Part shown: positions 51,259 through 60,351 of the stretch, in pieces | Position numbering within the stretch: the first letter of the stretch is position 1 | Layout: each line of letters opens with the position of its first letter | Assembly (NCBI GenBank): GCA_963846585.1 | Contig: CAWJWO010000019.1 | Location: 186,001 to 250,000 of the forward strand | Direction: 5' to 3' | Source: JAAUTT01 sp963846585 | Lineage (GTDB): Bacteria > Bacteroidota > Bacteroidia > Bacteroidales > JAAUTT01 | DNA length: 64,000 bases | The notes under the pieces: generated by a model | Seen by the model: only the letters and a program-made list of their open reading frames with translations | Told to the model about the DNA's origin: nothing | Databases searched by the model: none | Made by a program: the position numbers and the translations under genes

Positions 51259-52401
51259 CTATTTTATTCCAAGCCTGTCATTCATGATCTGCAAAAATCG
51301 TTTTGCCACAATGCGATAATCAAAATTAGCAATTACGCGTTCTCGGCCTGCTTTACCCATATTTTCCCTAAGTACAGGGTTGGTCATGAGTTTTAGCAGG
51401 TATTTGGCTATATCCTGGACATTTGCTCTGTAGTCCACAGTTCTGGGTTCATTAAATATTACTTTATGCTTATTTTTAAATCCCGATTCATCCCCAAGTG
51501 TGACTTCGTTAACTACTATTCGCTGGGCAATATTTGCCAATAGTGCAGTTTTACCATCTATTAGTGTATCAAGCATTCCCATAGCTTTAATGCTTATGAC
51601 CGGTTTGCCGCAAGCTCCTGCTTCCACCTGTGGCATACCGAAACCTTCAAGTCGTGATGGGGCTGCATATATATCACATGCTCCGATAAGGTATGGCATA
51701 AAATTACGTGAGATAGTGTTGGTCTCATAGGTTACATTTTTTTCGATACCGAGGTTGGTTGCCATTTCAAGATCGGCTAAATTCTGATGTTTTGTTCTAG
51801 GCTGAGGCCATACTTTACAGACATATTTCCAATCAGGTGCTTTGGTATCAATAATAGCCAGTGCCTGCATGACCTCCTGCGCCCCTTTTGAAGCCGCATC
51901 GCCACCAACGGTGAGGATCATAAGTTGGTCAGGAGAAATACCCAAAGCTTCGCGTACAGCTAATATTTTTGGATTATCCTTTGGAAAAGGGATAAACGTA
52001 TCGGTATCACAACCTACCGGCAATACTTCAATTATATTACTATCAATGCCATCACGTATATACATTTCCCTCACCCAATTTGAAGTAACAAGTATTAGTG
52101 GCAGAGAATTTAATATTTCCTGGTAATTTGCAATATAACCATCCGCAACCAGCCACGGTACAGGCCGTGCACCATACCTTTGCGGATGAAGTATTATTTG
52201 GGGTGTATGGCCCCAATAACCTACGCCAACTACAACATCAGGCTCAAACCAGCGATAGTACCATTCTTTTTCCTGTGCTGATTCGAAATGTACAGGATGA
52301 GCATCAACGCCCAACTCCAGAAGTCCTTTATAAAGGAGATCTCCCTGTGTTGCCAAACCACCGGGTGATGGGGGATAGTCGTATAAAACCAGAACTTTCA
52401 T
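51259..52401 (-). CDS. GT4-family glycosyltransferase
   Basis: 380 aa GT-B fold. N-terminal GG loop (YDYPPSPGGLATQGDLLYKG), acceptor-domain end VLPVGCDTDTFIP, donor domain with LTVGGDAASKGAQEVMQALA and the E-x7-E motif in SRLEGFGMPQVEAGACGKPV. Nucleotide-sugar substrate unknown; setting with glucan phosphorylase suggests glucan or trehalose-type synthesis. Cytoplasmic. ATG 52401. Confidence 0.88.
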   Translation of the reverse strand: MKVLVLYDYPPSPGGLATQGDLLYKGLLELGVDAHPVHFESAQEKEWYYRWFEPDVVVGVGYWGHTPQIILHPQRYGARPVPWLVADGYIANYQEILNSLPLILVTSNWVREMYIRDGIDSNIIEVLPVGCDTDTFIPFPKDNPKILAVREALGISPDQLMILTVGGDAASKGAQEVMQALAIIDTKAPDWKYVCKVWPQPRTKHQNLADLEMATNLGIEKNVTYETNTISRNFMPYLIGACDIYAAPSRLEGFGMPQVEAGACGKPVISIKAMGMLDTLIDGKTALLANIAQRIVVNEVTLGDESGFKNKHKVIFNEPRTVDYRANVQDIAKYLLKLMTNPVLRENMGKAGRERVIANFDYRIVAKRFLQIMNDRLGIK

Positions 52402-52410
52402 TATGTGCTA

Positions 52411-52625
52411 ATTTGAAAATTTGAAAATCAAAAAGGAGCCAGGAGCCAGGAGCCAGGAGCCAGGAGCCAGGAGCCAGGAGCCAAGACAGGGTGGTTCGAG
52501 ATATTAGAATTATAATATTTTTACTTAAATCAAAATCTCAAATCTAGAATCTCAAATCTGAAATCGCAAATCCCCGGCCCTAGCCCCTAGCCCCTAGCCC
52601 CTAGACCCTAGACCCTAGACCCTAG
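52411..52625. repeat. Intergenic array region (AGCCAGGAGCC, AGAATCTCAAATC, CTAGCCC/CTAGACC words)
   Basis: The best array in the window: GAGCCAG in a 7-bp period repeated about seven times (52436-52484), then TCAAATCTAGAATCTCAAATC, then CCTAGCCCCTAGCCCCTAG and CCTAGACCCTAGACCCTAG. The last block encodes the final residues (VLGSRV) and stop of the PIG-L gene. Confidence 0.85.
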
Positions 52626-53267
52626 CACCCTTAATTGTGCAATACTACCAAGCCATCTGGCAGCTTCTGAGGGATCGGTAAATTCCCGGAAAGCTTCAGC
52701 CTTAGGGGTAGTTTGAGCTTCCCAGCTATCTTTTTTAAATCCGTATGTTTTTGTAATTAAATTATATTTTAGTTTCCATACTTTCTTGGGAAGAGTAAGG
52801 TAAACAGATGAATTTTCAATGGGTTTGGGTAAATACTCCCTGTTATTGTCACTGTATGCGAATGTCCAAAGTTTTTGGGTTGAAATTTTGCCTGCAACCC
52901 ACATATTTATGACCGCTTTACTTACTTCTTCATGCCGGAGATGTCTTGTGTATTCTCCATTTGGATCGTGGGTGATTACAATGTCGAAAGATTTTTCAGG
53001 TAACCAATTAATGATAGTTTGTTCAACTATTGCTTCTTCCAGAGGTATTTGACCTGGTTCATCATCCATATCTCCCATTATGCCTTCAGATTTTAATATT
53101 TTTAACACCTGTTTAAATTTTGGAGCACGGTCAGTGTCGTTTCCCCGGCAAAGACATACAATAAAACATTGCCATTCAGGATGAAGCAAAATAACGCCTC
53201 CGGCCCATAAGGTTTCATCGTCGGGGTGGGCTATTATTACTGCTACTGATTTATTAGTTTGTGTCAA
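52608..53267 (-). CDS. PIG-L/LmbE-family deacetylase
   Basis: 219 aa. VAVIIAHPDDETLWAGGVIL carries the AHPDDE zinc site, ITHDPNGEYTRHLRHEEVSK the second His cluster (H-x-D and HxxH). Zinc N-deacetylase of GlcNAc-like sugars. Between GT4 and glucan phosphorylase; GT4 plus PIG-L also recalls low-molecular-weight thiol synthesis (BshA/BshB), but the GT4 lacks the BshA N-terminus. The C-terminus is repeat-encoded. Confidence 0.85.
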   Translation of the reverse strand: MTQTNKSVAVIIAHPDDETLWAGGVILLHPEWQCFIVCLCRGNDTDRAPKFKQVLKILKSEGIMGDMDDEPGQIPLEEAIVEQTIINWLPEKSFDIVITHDPNGEYTRHLRHEEVSKAVINMWVAGKISTQKLWTFAYSDNNREYLPKPIENSSVYLTLPKKVWKLKYNLITKTYGFKKDSWEAQTTPKAEAFREFTDPSEAARWLGSIAQLRVLGSRV

Positions 53268-53295
53268 AATTATTATCGATTAATTTATGCAACAT

Positions 53296-53328
53296 CCGTA
53301 CACTAAGCACTGTGCACTATGCACTATC
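53296..53328. repeat. Short-word array (ACTAAGC/ACTATGC)
   Basis: ACACTAAGCACTGTGCACTATGCACTATC, 8-bp words next to the glgP stop; related to those at 265 and 51240. Confidence 0.68.
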
Positions 53329-55855
53329 ATTTCTGCCATAAAATTCCGGCAATTTCCAATGGAACTTCAATATCAGGCAAGCATGGAATAACACGTGCTG
53401 TAAAGTCGGTAACAGGGCGGGTTGATGGGATAGAGGTTTCATAATAAAACCCATTGGATGTACCTTCAAGTTTTGTTCCACGTGTCATTTTTTGTATGAA
53501 AGGATCCAGACCGTTGATACCATTGGCATAGATTTCTATCTGAACGGTTTCAGGGTCAAGGTCGTGAAGGTAAACCTGAATTTTAAAATTATAGTTATTA
53601 TCAATAATATTTACATTGCTTTCTCCAAAATGAAGCGAATCCCATTTTTGATTAATTGTTTGCATTTGATCAAGTAACTGTTTAGCCAATTTCCCATTAT
53701 TGGCACTACGTTTTAGGTATGCTTTTGCTGCAGGGATATAATGCTGTTCAGTATATTCCCTTACGGATCTGTCGGCAGAGAAAAGCGGTGTAAGTTGTGC
53801 CATGCTTTCACGCATTCTCGATATCCAGGCAGTTGGAATTCCTTTTTCATTGCGATTGTAGAATTCAGGAATAACCTCCTGTTCAAGAATAGTATAAAGC
53901 TGATCGGCTTCTTTTGCATCCCAAAACGGGTCATCGCCATGTTCAAACCCATCTCCAAGAGCCCAGCCCACTTTAGGGGAGTAGGCCTCAGCCCACCAAC
54001 CGTCAAGTATTGAAAGGTTAATACCTCCGTTTACAAGAACTTTCATGCCACTGGTACCGCTTGCCTCCCACGGACGACGTGGTGTATTGATCCAGACATC
54101 CACTCCCTGAACCAGGTTTTCCGATACATAAATATCGTAATCGCCCAGGAATATTACTGGAGGATGTAAAGCATTTTTTCTTATAAAATCCATCCATTGC
54201 TGAATTAGCTGTTGCCCGGCCATATCGGCAGGATGTGCTTTTCCTGCAATGATGAGTTGTACCCGAAAATCAGGGTTTGTCAATATTTTTAATAAGCGAT
54301 GCGGATCGTGTAATAATAAATTTGGTCTTTTGTAAGTTGCAAAGCGTCGGGCAAATCCAAGTGTTAATACATCAGGATCAAACAGATGACTGGCACTTTC
54401 AATAGATTCGGGGGTACGGCCAGAACCAATTAATTGTCTTTTTAAATGCTCCCTTGCAAATCCGATGAGTGTTTTATTGGCATTGGTGCGCATTTCCCAA
54501 AGTTTTTCATCGGGAACTTCTCGGATATCCTTTTCAAGTGTTTTATTTGACCCCAGCCAACGGTTCTTTCCGCAGGCTTTAGTCCAGATGTCATCGGCAT
54601 CCCTCGAGTCCCAGGTAGGCACGTGTATTCCATTGGTAATGTGTTTTACAGGGATTTCATGTGTCGGCCATTTTGGAAAAAGTGGTTCAAACAGGTGACG
54701 GCTAACTTCACCATGAAGCCGGCTCACGCCGTTTACAGCTCCGCTTCCTCTTATAGCAAGATAGGCCATATTAAAATTCTCCAAACCGTTCCATGGATCC
54801 TTGCGGCCCAGTGCCAATAACTGATGAAGTTCAATGCCAAGCTTTTGTTTGGCATATTCCCCCAGATATTGTTCTATAAGCGCAGGTGAAAAACAATCGA
54901 ATCCGGCTGCCACAGCAGTATGGGTTGTAAACAGGTTACCTGCCCTTGTGGCAGTTAATGCAACATTAAAGGGTTGTCCGTAATCTTTCATAAAGCAGAG
55001 GGCACGTTCCAATGTAGCAAAAGCAGCATGGCCTTCATTCAGATGGCAAACCTCGGGCTGTATGCCAAGAGCCCTGAGCAAACGCCATCCACCAATACCC
55101 AGCACTAATTCCTGTTTAAGGCGCAGCTCTGTTCCTCCTCCGTATAATTCACTTGTAATTCCGCGGTGAACAGGGAAATTTGCAGGATCATTACTATCCA
55201 GTAAATAAAGGTTTATTCTGCCTACCTGAACTTTCCATGTACGCAGCCATAAAGAAGTACCAGGCAGAGAAATCTCCAAACGCAGCCATTCTCCGTTGGA
55301 TTGACGCAGAGGGGTAATTGGTAATTGCCCGGGATCGTTATATGGGTAAAAAGCCTGTTGTGCTCCATTACGGTCAATTTCCTGACGAAAGTACCCTTGC
55401 TGATAAAGGAGACCAATACCTGTAACTGGTATTCCCAGATCGCTGGCTGTTTTAAGCTGATCGCCGGCTACATTGCCCAAACCTCCTGAGTATATCGGAA
55501 GGGCCTCACTCAGCATAAATTCCATGCTAAAATAAGCGGCGCTTTTTAATGCAGCCTCAGGATAATTTTGCTGAAACCAGGCAGGTGCCATGTTTGACTC
55601 TATCCTTTTTTTTGCAAGTGCGTCAATTTTTTTTCTGTATACGGCATCCTTCATTACTGATTCAAACCTGTCACGGGATACAGTTTGCAGTACTACCCAT
55701 GGGTTATGTGTAAGGTTCCAAAGTTCCGGATACAGTTTACTCCAGATATCATCCGCTGCATGGTTCCATGACCACCGCATATCAAGAGCAAGTTCCGCAA
55801 GAGTATCAAAACCATCAATATCGGAATGATTGTATAATTTTGATTGTGCACACAT
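53327..55855 (-). CDS. glgP: Alpha-glucan (glycogen/maltodextrin) phosphorylase
   Basis: 842 aa. N-terminal DUF3417 segment (LALDMRWSWNHAADDIWSKL) precedes the GT35 phosphorylase body: YFSMEFMLSEALPIYSGGLG, VCHLNEGHAAF, NGIHVPTW, GFARRFATYKR and RRPWEASGTSGMKVLVNGG, which holds the PLP-binding Lys. Releases glucose-1-phosphate from alpha-1,4-glucans. This is the archaeal/Thermotoga-like form. 59 bp upstream (in sequence) of the PIG-L gene; likely operon glgP-PIG-L-GT4-GH100. Confidence 0.93.
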   Translation of the reverse strand: MCAQSKLYNHSDIDGFDTLAELALDMRWSWNHAADDIWSKLYPELWNLTHNPWVVLQTVSRDRFESVMKDAVYRKKIDALAKKRIESNMAPAWFQQNYPEAALKSAAYFSMEFMLSEALPIYSGGLGNVAGDQLKTASDLGIPVTGIGLLYQQGYFRQEIDRNGAQQAFYPYNDPGQLPITPLRQSNGEWLRLEISLPGTSLWLRTWKVQVGRINLYLLDSNDPANFPVHRGITSELYGGGTELRLKQELVLGIGGWRLLRALGIQPEVCHLNEGHAAFATLERALCFMKDYGQPFNVALTATRAGNLFTTHTAVAAGFDCFSPALIEQYLGEYAKQKLGIELHQLLALGRKDPWNGLENFNMAYLAIRGSGAVNGVSRLHGEVSRHLFEPLFPKWPTHEIPVKHITNGIHVPTWDSRDADDIWTKACGKNRWLGSNKTLEKDIREVPDEKLWEMRTNANKTLIGFAREHLKRQLIGSGRTPESIESASHLFDPDVLTLGFARRFATYKRPNLLLHDPHRLLKILTNPDFRVQLIIAGKAHPADMAGQQLIQQWMDFIRKNALHPPVIFLGDYDIYVSENLVQGVDVWINTPRRPWEASGTSGMKVLVNGGINLSILDGWWAEAYSPKVGWALGDGFEHGDDPFWDAKEADQLYTILEQEVIPEFYNRNEKGIPTAWISRMRESMAQLTPLFSADRSVREYTEQHYIPAAKAYLKRSANNGKLAKQLLDQMQTINQKWDSLHFGESNVNIIDNNYNFKIQVYLHDLDPETVQIEIYANGINGLDPFIQKMTRGTKLEGTSNGFYYETSIPSTRPVTDFTARVIPCLPDIEVPLEIAGILWQK

Positions 55856-55882
55856 ATATTATACTTTAAAAACAGACAGTAA

Positions 55883-56749
55883 TTAATACTCTTTATGTTT
55901 TTTGTCAATTGGTACTATACCAGCCATTTCCCCTATAATATTCACTAATTCAGTGCCGGTAGGTATAACTATTTTAGCATTTTTCTCAAAAGATACTTCA
56001 AGTGCTTCAAGTTTTCGCAATAATTGAGCATTTCCTACAAAATACTTGTCGGCAGCTTCATTAACCAGTTTAATGGCCTCTGCTTCTCCCTCCGCATGTA
56101 ATATTTTAGACTGTTTAAATCCTTCAGCTTCTTTAATCTTTGCGCGTTTTACTCCGTCGGCGACTGTTTCTGCCGCCGTAGCAGAATCGATAGCAGCTAT
56201 TTTTTCATTTTCAGCTTTCACCACTTTATTCATGGTTTCCTGAACATCCTTGGGAGGGTCAATTTCCTTAAGTTCAGTACGGACTATTTCAATTCCCCAA
56301 CCCTGGGTCTCGATATGCAGTGTTTTGTATAGTTCTGCATTAATTTTGCCACGTTCGCTGTTGGCTGATTTAAGCGTAAGGGTACCGATAATATTACGCA
56401 GTGTAGTGCGGGCCAGGTTGACTATCTGCCATTTGTAATTATTTACGTTATAGATTGATCCTTTCACGCTTTCTTCATCGGACCGTACTTTAAAGTACAC
56501 CTGTGCATCAACGCTGGCATTCAGGTTGTCGTTCGTAATTATTTCCTGAGGGTCGGCATTGACCATTTGTTCTGTAACATTTACCATAAATAACCTGTCT
56601 ATCACCGGAATAATCCAATGAAATCCCGGATTGGCAAAATGATTGTATTTACCAAGTCTTTCAATCAGGCCTCGTTCTGTAGGCCTTACAATTCTGATTC
56701 CCAAAAGAAAAATAAATACTATGGGAATAATGATCCATAAGTAGTCCAT
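55883..56749 (-). CDS. SPFH/stomatin-like membrane protein (QmcA type)
   Basis: 288 aa: N-terminal membrane anchor (YLWIIIPIVFIFLLGIRIV), band-7 domain (VRPTERGLIERLGKYNHFAN, IDRLFMVNVTEQMVNADPQE), and a C-terminal coiled coil (KRAKIKEAEGFKQSKILHAE) with EALEVSFEKNAKIVIPTG. Forms ring oligomers and microdomains. Usually paired with an NfeD-like gene, not visible here. 27 bp before glgP in transcription order. Confidence 0.9.
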   Translation of the reverse strand: MDYLWIIIPIVFIFLLGIRIVRPTERGLIERLGKYNHFANPGFHWIIPVIDRLFMVNVTEQMVNADPQEIITNDNLNASVDAQVYFKVRSDEESVKGSIYNVNNYKWQIVNLARTTLRNIIGTLTLKSANSERGKINAELYKTLHIETQGWGIEIVRTELKEIDPPKDVQETMNKVVKAENEKIAAIDSATAAETVADGVKRAKIKEAEGFKQSKILHAEGEAEAIKLVNEAADKYFVGNAQLLRKLEALEVSFEKNAKIVIPTGTELVNIIGEMAGIVPIDKKHKEY

Positions 56750-56754
56750 AATTA

Positions 56755-56895
56755 ATTGATTATTGATTATTAAATTTGTCGTAAGTCGTATGTCGTAAGT
56801 CGTAAGTATAAGTAGAATAGTAGGTAAGTAGATAAGTAGGAAAGCCTTTCATCTTTTACCTTTCATCTTTTATCTTCTGTCATCTGCACATCTGC
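56755..56895. repeat. Intergenic array region (GATTATT, GTCGTAAG, GTAGATAA, CATCTTTTA words)
   Basis: GATTATTGATTATTAA, GTCGTAAGTCGTATGTCGT and GTCGTAAG, TAGGTAAGTAGATAAGTAGG, then CTTTCATCTTTTACCTTTC and TCTGCACATCTGCACA. At least five word types in 140 bp. Confidence 0.75.
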
Positions 56896-56905
56896 ACATT
56901 ATTTT

Positions 56906-57340
56906 CTACATCTTATCCATATACCAATTCAATGTTTTTTCTATTTTCTGGCGATCCAAAATGGATAATATTGCTTTTTGTAAGCGTATAAAGGCAGTTT
57001 CACTTTTAACGACATAATCATAAGCCCTGTGTTTCATACAATCTACTGCTACGTCGATATTATCCTGTGAAGAAAGCATAATCACAGGTAGGTCAGGATG
57101 TATTGATTTTATTATATCCAGTGTTTCTATGCCGTTTTTGGCTTTTTTATCGACACTATTGAGATAATAGTCCAAAATAATAATATCTGGTATTTGAGGC
57201 ATATTTTCAATGCATTGTTCGCCAGTTATATACGTTTGTATATTATATTCGGAATAATTAGCAAAATCAATTGCCAGAGACTTTAAATACAATTCATCGT
57301 CGTCGATCAGAAAAATAAGTACGGGATTATCTTTAGTCAT
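56906..57340 (-). CDS. Single-domain response regulator
   Basis: 144 aa REC domain only. Acidic pocket IDDDE, phospho-acceptor Asp in DIIILDYYLNSV, Ser in VIMLSSQD and Lys in YVVKSETA. No output domain, so it acts by protein contact or as a phosphate shuttle. Overlaps the hybrid kinase stop by 4 bp, so it is presumably its partner. Confidence 0.9.
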   Translation of the reverse strand: MTKDNPVLIFLIDDDELYLKSLAIDFANYSEYNIQTYITGEQCIENMPQIPDIIILDYYLNSVDKKAKNGIETLDIIKSIHPDLPVIMLSSQDNIDVAVDCMKHRAYDYVVKSETAFIRLQKAILSILDRQKIEKTLNWYMDKM

Positions 57341-59343
57341 GGATTATTTTTTTTAATGATATTGTATTCATTGTCTAATTCAATACATGCTTGTGTGCAT
57401 ACACCTTCTAGCTGCAAAATCATATTTTTAATATCCTCAATATGCAGCAATGTTCTTGCATTTTCCTGAATTTTCCGTGCTATGTCTTCAAAATCTTTAT
57501 GGATTCCCATAATTAAAAATGATGGGATCATTTTATGTGCAGCAGAGTATAATGCATCCCAATTTTTATCCTCCAAACTTTGTTTCATGGTGCTAATCAA
57601 TGGCATAGTTTGTGCAAGATAAAGCCTTATCATTTCCATCATTAACCCGGGATTCGATTTGGTATGGTTTATCAAATAAGTTAAATCGATACATTTTAAC
57701 AGGGTTGCAGGTGAATTTTCCTTTTCGGAAATATTTATCTGAACCTTTGAAGATACCAGTTTTTGTAGTAATTTAATTATTTTATTATATAATAGTTTTT
57801 CATCGACCGGTTTTGATATGTAATCGTTCATACCTGCTGCATTGCACCTTGCCAGATCAGCGGTAGTAACATCAGCAGTTAATGCTATTATCGGTATTTG
57901 GGAATTCAATGTATTACGAATGTATTGGGTTGCTTCATATCCATTCATTTCAGGCATCAGCAGGTCCATTAAAATAATATCGTAGGGTTTAATTTTTAAT
58001 TTTTCGATTGCTGTTTTTCCGTTTTCGGCCAGGTCGTAATTAAACCCGAAGTCGTCGAGCAATGTTTTTATCAGCAGCTGATTAAGGGCCATATCTTCAA
58101 CCACTAATACCTTTATGTCTTTTACATTTGTGTCAGTGAGTTCAATCTCCTCTGGAAATGCCACCTTTTCATCAGTTTTCCCAAATGATAAAATAAAGCT
58201 GAACGTTGAACCTTTCCCGGCAGTACTCTCAACTTGTATATGACCTCCCTGTGATTCTACCAATTGTTTCGAAATAGCCAGTCCCAGTCCTGTTCCTCCA
58301 TATAATCTTGAAGTTTCGTTTGTAGCCTGCTGAAAATTCTCGAAAATTTTATCTATTTTCTCTTCTTCTATTCCAATGCCTGTATCGGAAACTGAAAATT
58401 CAACTGATACATTGTTTTCGTCCTCTTTTACCAATTTTACATTAATGGTAATTTCGCCTTCATTAGTGAATTTTACGGCATTACTTATTAGATTTAAAAT
58501 AATCTGGTGCAATCGTACAGGGTCGCCCATCATTACATCAGGAATTTTGCTGTCGTATTGTTTAATCAATTTTAAGTTCTTTTCCTGAATTTTTGTTTCG
58601 AAAACATCCAGCATTGCAAAAATAGAAGTGCTTAACCGGAAGGGAGTATGTTCAAATTTCATTTTTCCGGCGTCCACTTTGGCCAGGTCAAGAATGTCGT
58701 TTATCAATACGGTAAGGGTATCGCCGCTCATTTTAATAGCAGTTAAATATTCTTTTTGTTTGGCTGTTAAATTACTTTTAAGCAGAACTTTTGTAAACCC
58801 TAAAATTACATTCATGGGTGTACGGATTTCGTGGCTCATATTAGATAAAAACTGTTGCTTTGATTTTACAGCTTCTTCAGCAATCTTTGCGGCCCTTTCT
58901 GCTTTTTCTTTTGCAATTTCTGCCGCTTCAGTAGCTTTCTCCGCACTAATTTTTGAATGTATCAGTTCATTTTCAATCCGCTTATGGTCTGTAACATCCC
59001 TTGCAACTACCACTACTCCAAGCACTTTGCCGTACTCATCCTTATAAACGGAACCGTTAAAAAGTACTTCAGTTAGTTTGCCATCCTGGATAGTTAAAGG
59101 AAAATCTGCAACAAACCCCTCTGAAAATACCTGTTTATATATTTCACGTGCTTTATCAGGTTCAGTAAAATATTCAAAAAAATCAGTGCCTATTATTTTT
59201 TCACGGGCCACTTCAGTAATATTTAATGAAGCGTTGTTTATATCGGTAATTTTACCTTCCGGGCTTATTGTAAACATTGGATCAAGGCTGGCTTCGATAA
59301 GGCTTCGTGCATATCTGGCTTCTTGTCTTAGTATTGCTTCCAT
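57337..59343 (-). CDS. PAS-containing hybrid sensor histidine kinase with REC and HPt domains
   Basis: 668 aa, soluble. PAS at residues 8-120 (LIEASLDPMFTISPEGKITD), a coiled coil of Glu/Ala repeats (EKATEAAEIAKEKAERAAKI), HisKA with NMSHEIRTPMN (His171), HATPase (DPVRLHQIILNLISNAVKF, VSDTGIGIE, YGGTGLGLAI), REC (ILMDLLMPEMNGYEATQ) and a C-terminal HPt (SAAHKMIPSFLIMGI). A complete His-Asp-His relay to the neighbouring regulator. No membrane segment, so it senses an internal cue. Confidence 0.92.
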   Translation of the reverse strand: MEAILRQEARYARSLIEASLDPMFTISPEGKITDINNASLNITEVAREKIIGTDFFEYFTEPDKAREIYKQVFSEGFVADFPLTIQDGKLTEVLFNGSVYKDEYGKVLGVVVVARDVTDHKRIENELIHSKISAEKATEAAEIAKEKAERAAKIAEEAVKSKQQFLSNMSHEIRTPMNVILGFTKVLLKSNLTAKQKEYLTAIKMSGDTLTVLINDILDLAKVDAGKMKFEHTPFRLSTSIFAMLDVFETKIQEKNLKLIKQYDSKIPDVMMGDPVRLHQIILNLISNAVKFTNEGEITINVKLVKEDENNVSVEFSVSDTGIGIEEEKIDKIFENFQQATNETSRLYGGTGLGLAISKQLVESQGGHIQVESTAGKGSTFSFILSFGKTDEKVAFPEEIELTDTNVKDIKVLVVEDMALNQLLIKTLLDDFGFNYDLAENGKTAIEKLKIKPYDIILMDLLMPEMNGYEATQYIRNTLNSQIPIIALTADVTTADLARCNAAGMNDYISKPVDEKLLYNKIIKLLQKLVSSKVQINISEKENSPATLLKCIDLTYLINHTKSNPGLMMEMIRLYLAQTMPLISTMKQSLEDKNWDALYSAAHKMIPSFLIMGIHKDFEDIARKIQENARTLLHIEDIKNMILQLEGVCTQACIELDNEYNIIKKNNP

Positions 59344-59369
59344 TATATTGTATATTGGTTATTGATTTA

Positions 59370-59550
59370 ATAGAGCCAGGAACCAGGAAAAAGGGACGTG
59401 GGACATGGGACGTGGGACGTGAAAAGGATTTAATTCTGTTTTCTGTCTTCTGTCTTCTCTTTTCTGACTTCTGACTTCTTTTTTCTTTTATCTATTTTCT
59501 TTCATCTTTTATCTTTTCATTTGTAATTAGTAATCCGTAATTACTATATA
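59370..59550. repeat. Intergenic array region (AACCAGGA, GGGACGTG, TTCTGTC, TTTTATC words)
   Basis: AGCCAGGAACCAGGAA, GGGACGTGGGACATGGGACG and GTGGGACGTG (7-bp period), TCTGTCTTCTGTCTTCT, TTCTGACTTCTGACTTCT, then CTTTTATC words and GTAATTAGTAATCCGTAATTA. Confidence 0.78.
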
Positions 59551-60104
59551 TCTTCTATAGGTGTCCTGCGTTGTTCCTTGAGTTTTTTAAAATGAGAAGG
59601 TGAGAGGCCTGTAATTTTTTTAAATTGGTTGGATAAGTGTGCAACGCTGCTGTAGTGCATATTCCAGGCAATTTCTGTAAGGTTAAGTTCATCGTAAATA
59701 ATTAACTCCTTAACGCGTTCAATTTTATGAGCTATTATAAAATGTTCAATAGTTGTCCCTTGTACTTCTGAAAATAAGTTTGCCAGGTATGTATAATCGT
59801 AATTTAATTTTGTACTTAAAAAATCGGAGAAATTGGTTTTTGGCAGTTCTCCTGTAAAATGAATCAATTCAATGATAACATTTTTTATTTTTTCAATAAG
59901 TACAGCTTTTTTGTCTTCCATCAGCTCAAGTCCGGATTTTGAAAGCTCAATTCGTAATTGTTCGCGTTGTTCCCGGGATATGTTCTCCATAATATCCACT
60001 ATTCCCATATCCACAATTATGAAGTGAAGCCCAAGTTTTTTTAATACTTCTTTCACTGCCATTTTGCAGCGCATACTCACCATGTATTTGATATATAGCT
60101 TCAA
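59544..60104 (-). CDS. AraC-type HTH regulator
   Basis: 186 aa. C-terminal AraC double HTH (NLFSEVQGTTIEHFIIAHKI, LNLTEIAWNMHYSSVAHLSN, KKITGLSPSHFKKLKEQRR) after a short N-terminal part without a cupin. Similar short AraC proteins in Bacteroidota act with histidine kinases. The true start could be the second or third Met (VSMRCKMAVKEV). Target unknown; the kinase operon is next door. Confidence 0.85.
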   Translation of the reverse strand: MKLYIKYMVSMRCKMAVKEVLKKLGLHFIIVDMGIVDIMENISREQREQLRIELSKSGLELMEDKKAVLIEKIKNVIIELIHFTGELPKTNFSDFLSTKLNYDYTYLANLFSEVQGTTIEHFIIAHKIERVKELIIYDELNLTEIAWNMHYSSVAHLSNQFKKITGLSPSHFKKLKEQRRTPIEDI

Positions 60105-60266
60105 AGGTCAATAATTAGTATAATGCCATATGAACCTGATGGCAACCTGACACTAATCCGGGAATAATTCAATCAATGATTATCAATATTTTCCAAAAGG
60201 TACGCTGATTTTTACAGAAAACAATTACATAATTATAAATATGACTTACATTATTCACACATAATA

Positions 60267-60312
60267 GTTGTCAGTTGTCAGTTGTTAGTTGTTGGTTGTC
60301 AACTGTCAGTTA
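60267..60312. repeat. Short-word array (GTTGTCA/GTTAGTT)
   Basis: AGTTGTCAGTTGTCAGTTG, TTAGTTGTTGGTTGTCAAC, 7-bp period, in the 247-bp spacer between the AraC-type and PII genes. Confidence 0.72.
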
Positions 60313-60351
60313 AAATTCTTATAAGAAACTGAGCTTGGCTGGATTTATTTA

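Noticed and set aside
52411..52625. Possible CRISPR array or telomere-like repeat (GAGCCAG, CCCTAGA words)
   Set aside because: Units are 7-8 bp and contiguous with no spacers of constant length, no cas genes are present, and similar arrays occur in many internal spacers, so neither CRISPR nor a chromosome end is supported.
51259..53267. Bacillithiol synthesis pair (BshA/BshB)
   Set aside because: GT4 plus PIG-L resembles it, but the GT4 N-terminus (YDYPPSPGGLATQG) is not BshA-like and the neighbours are glucan enzymes.
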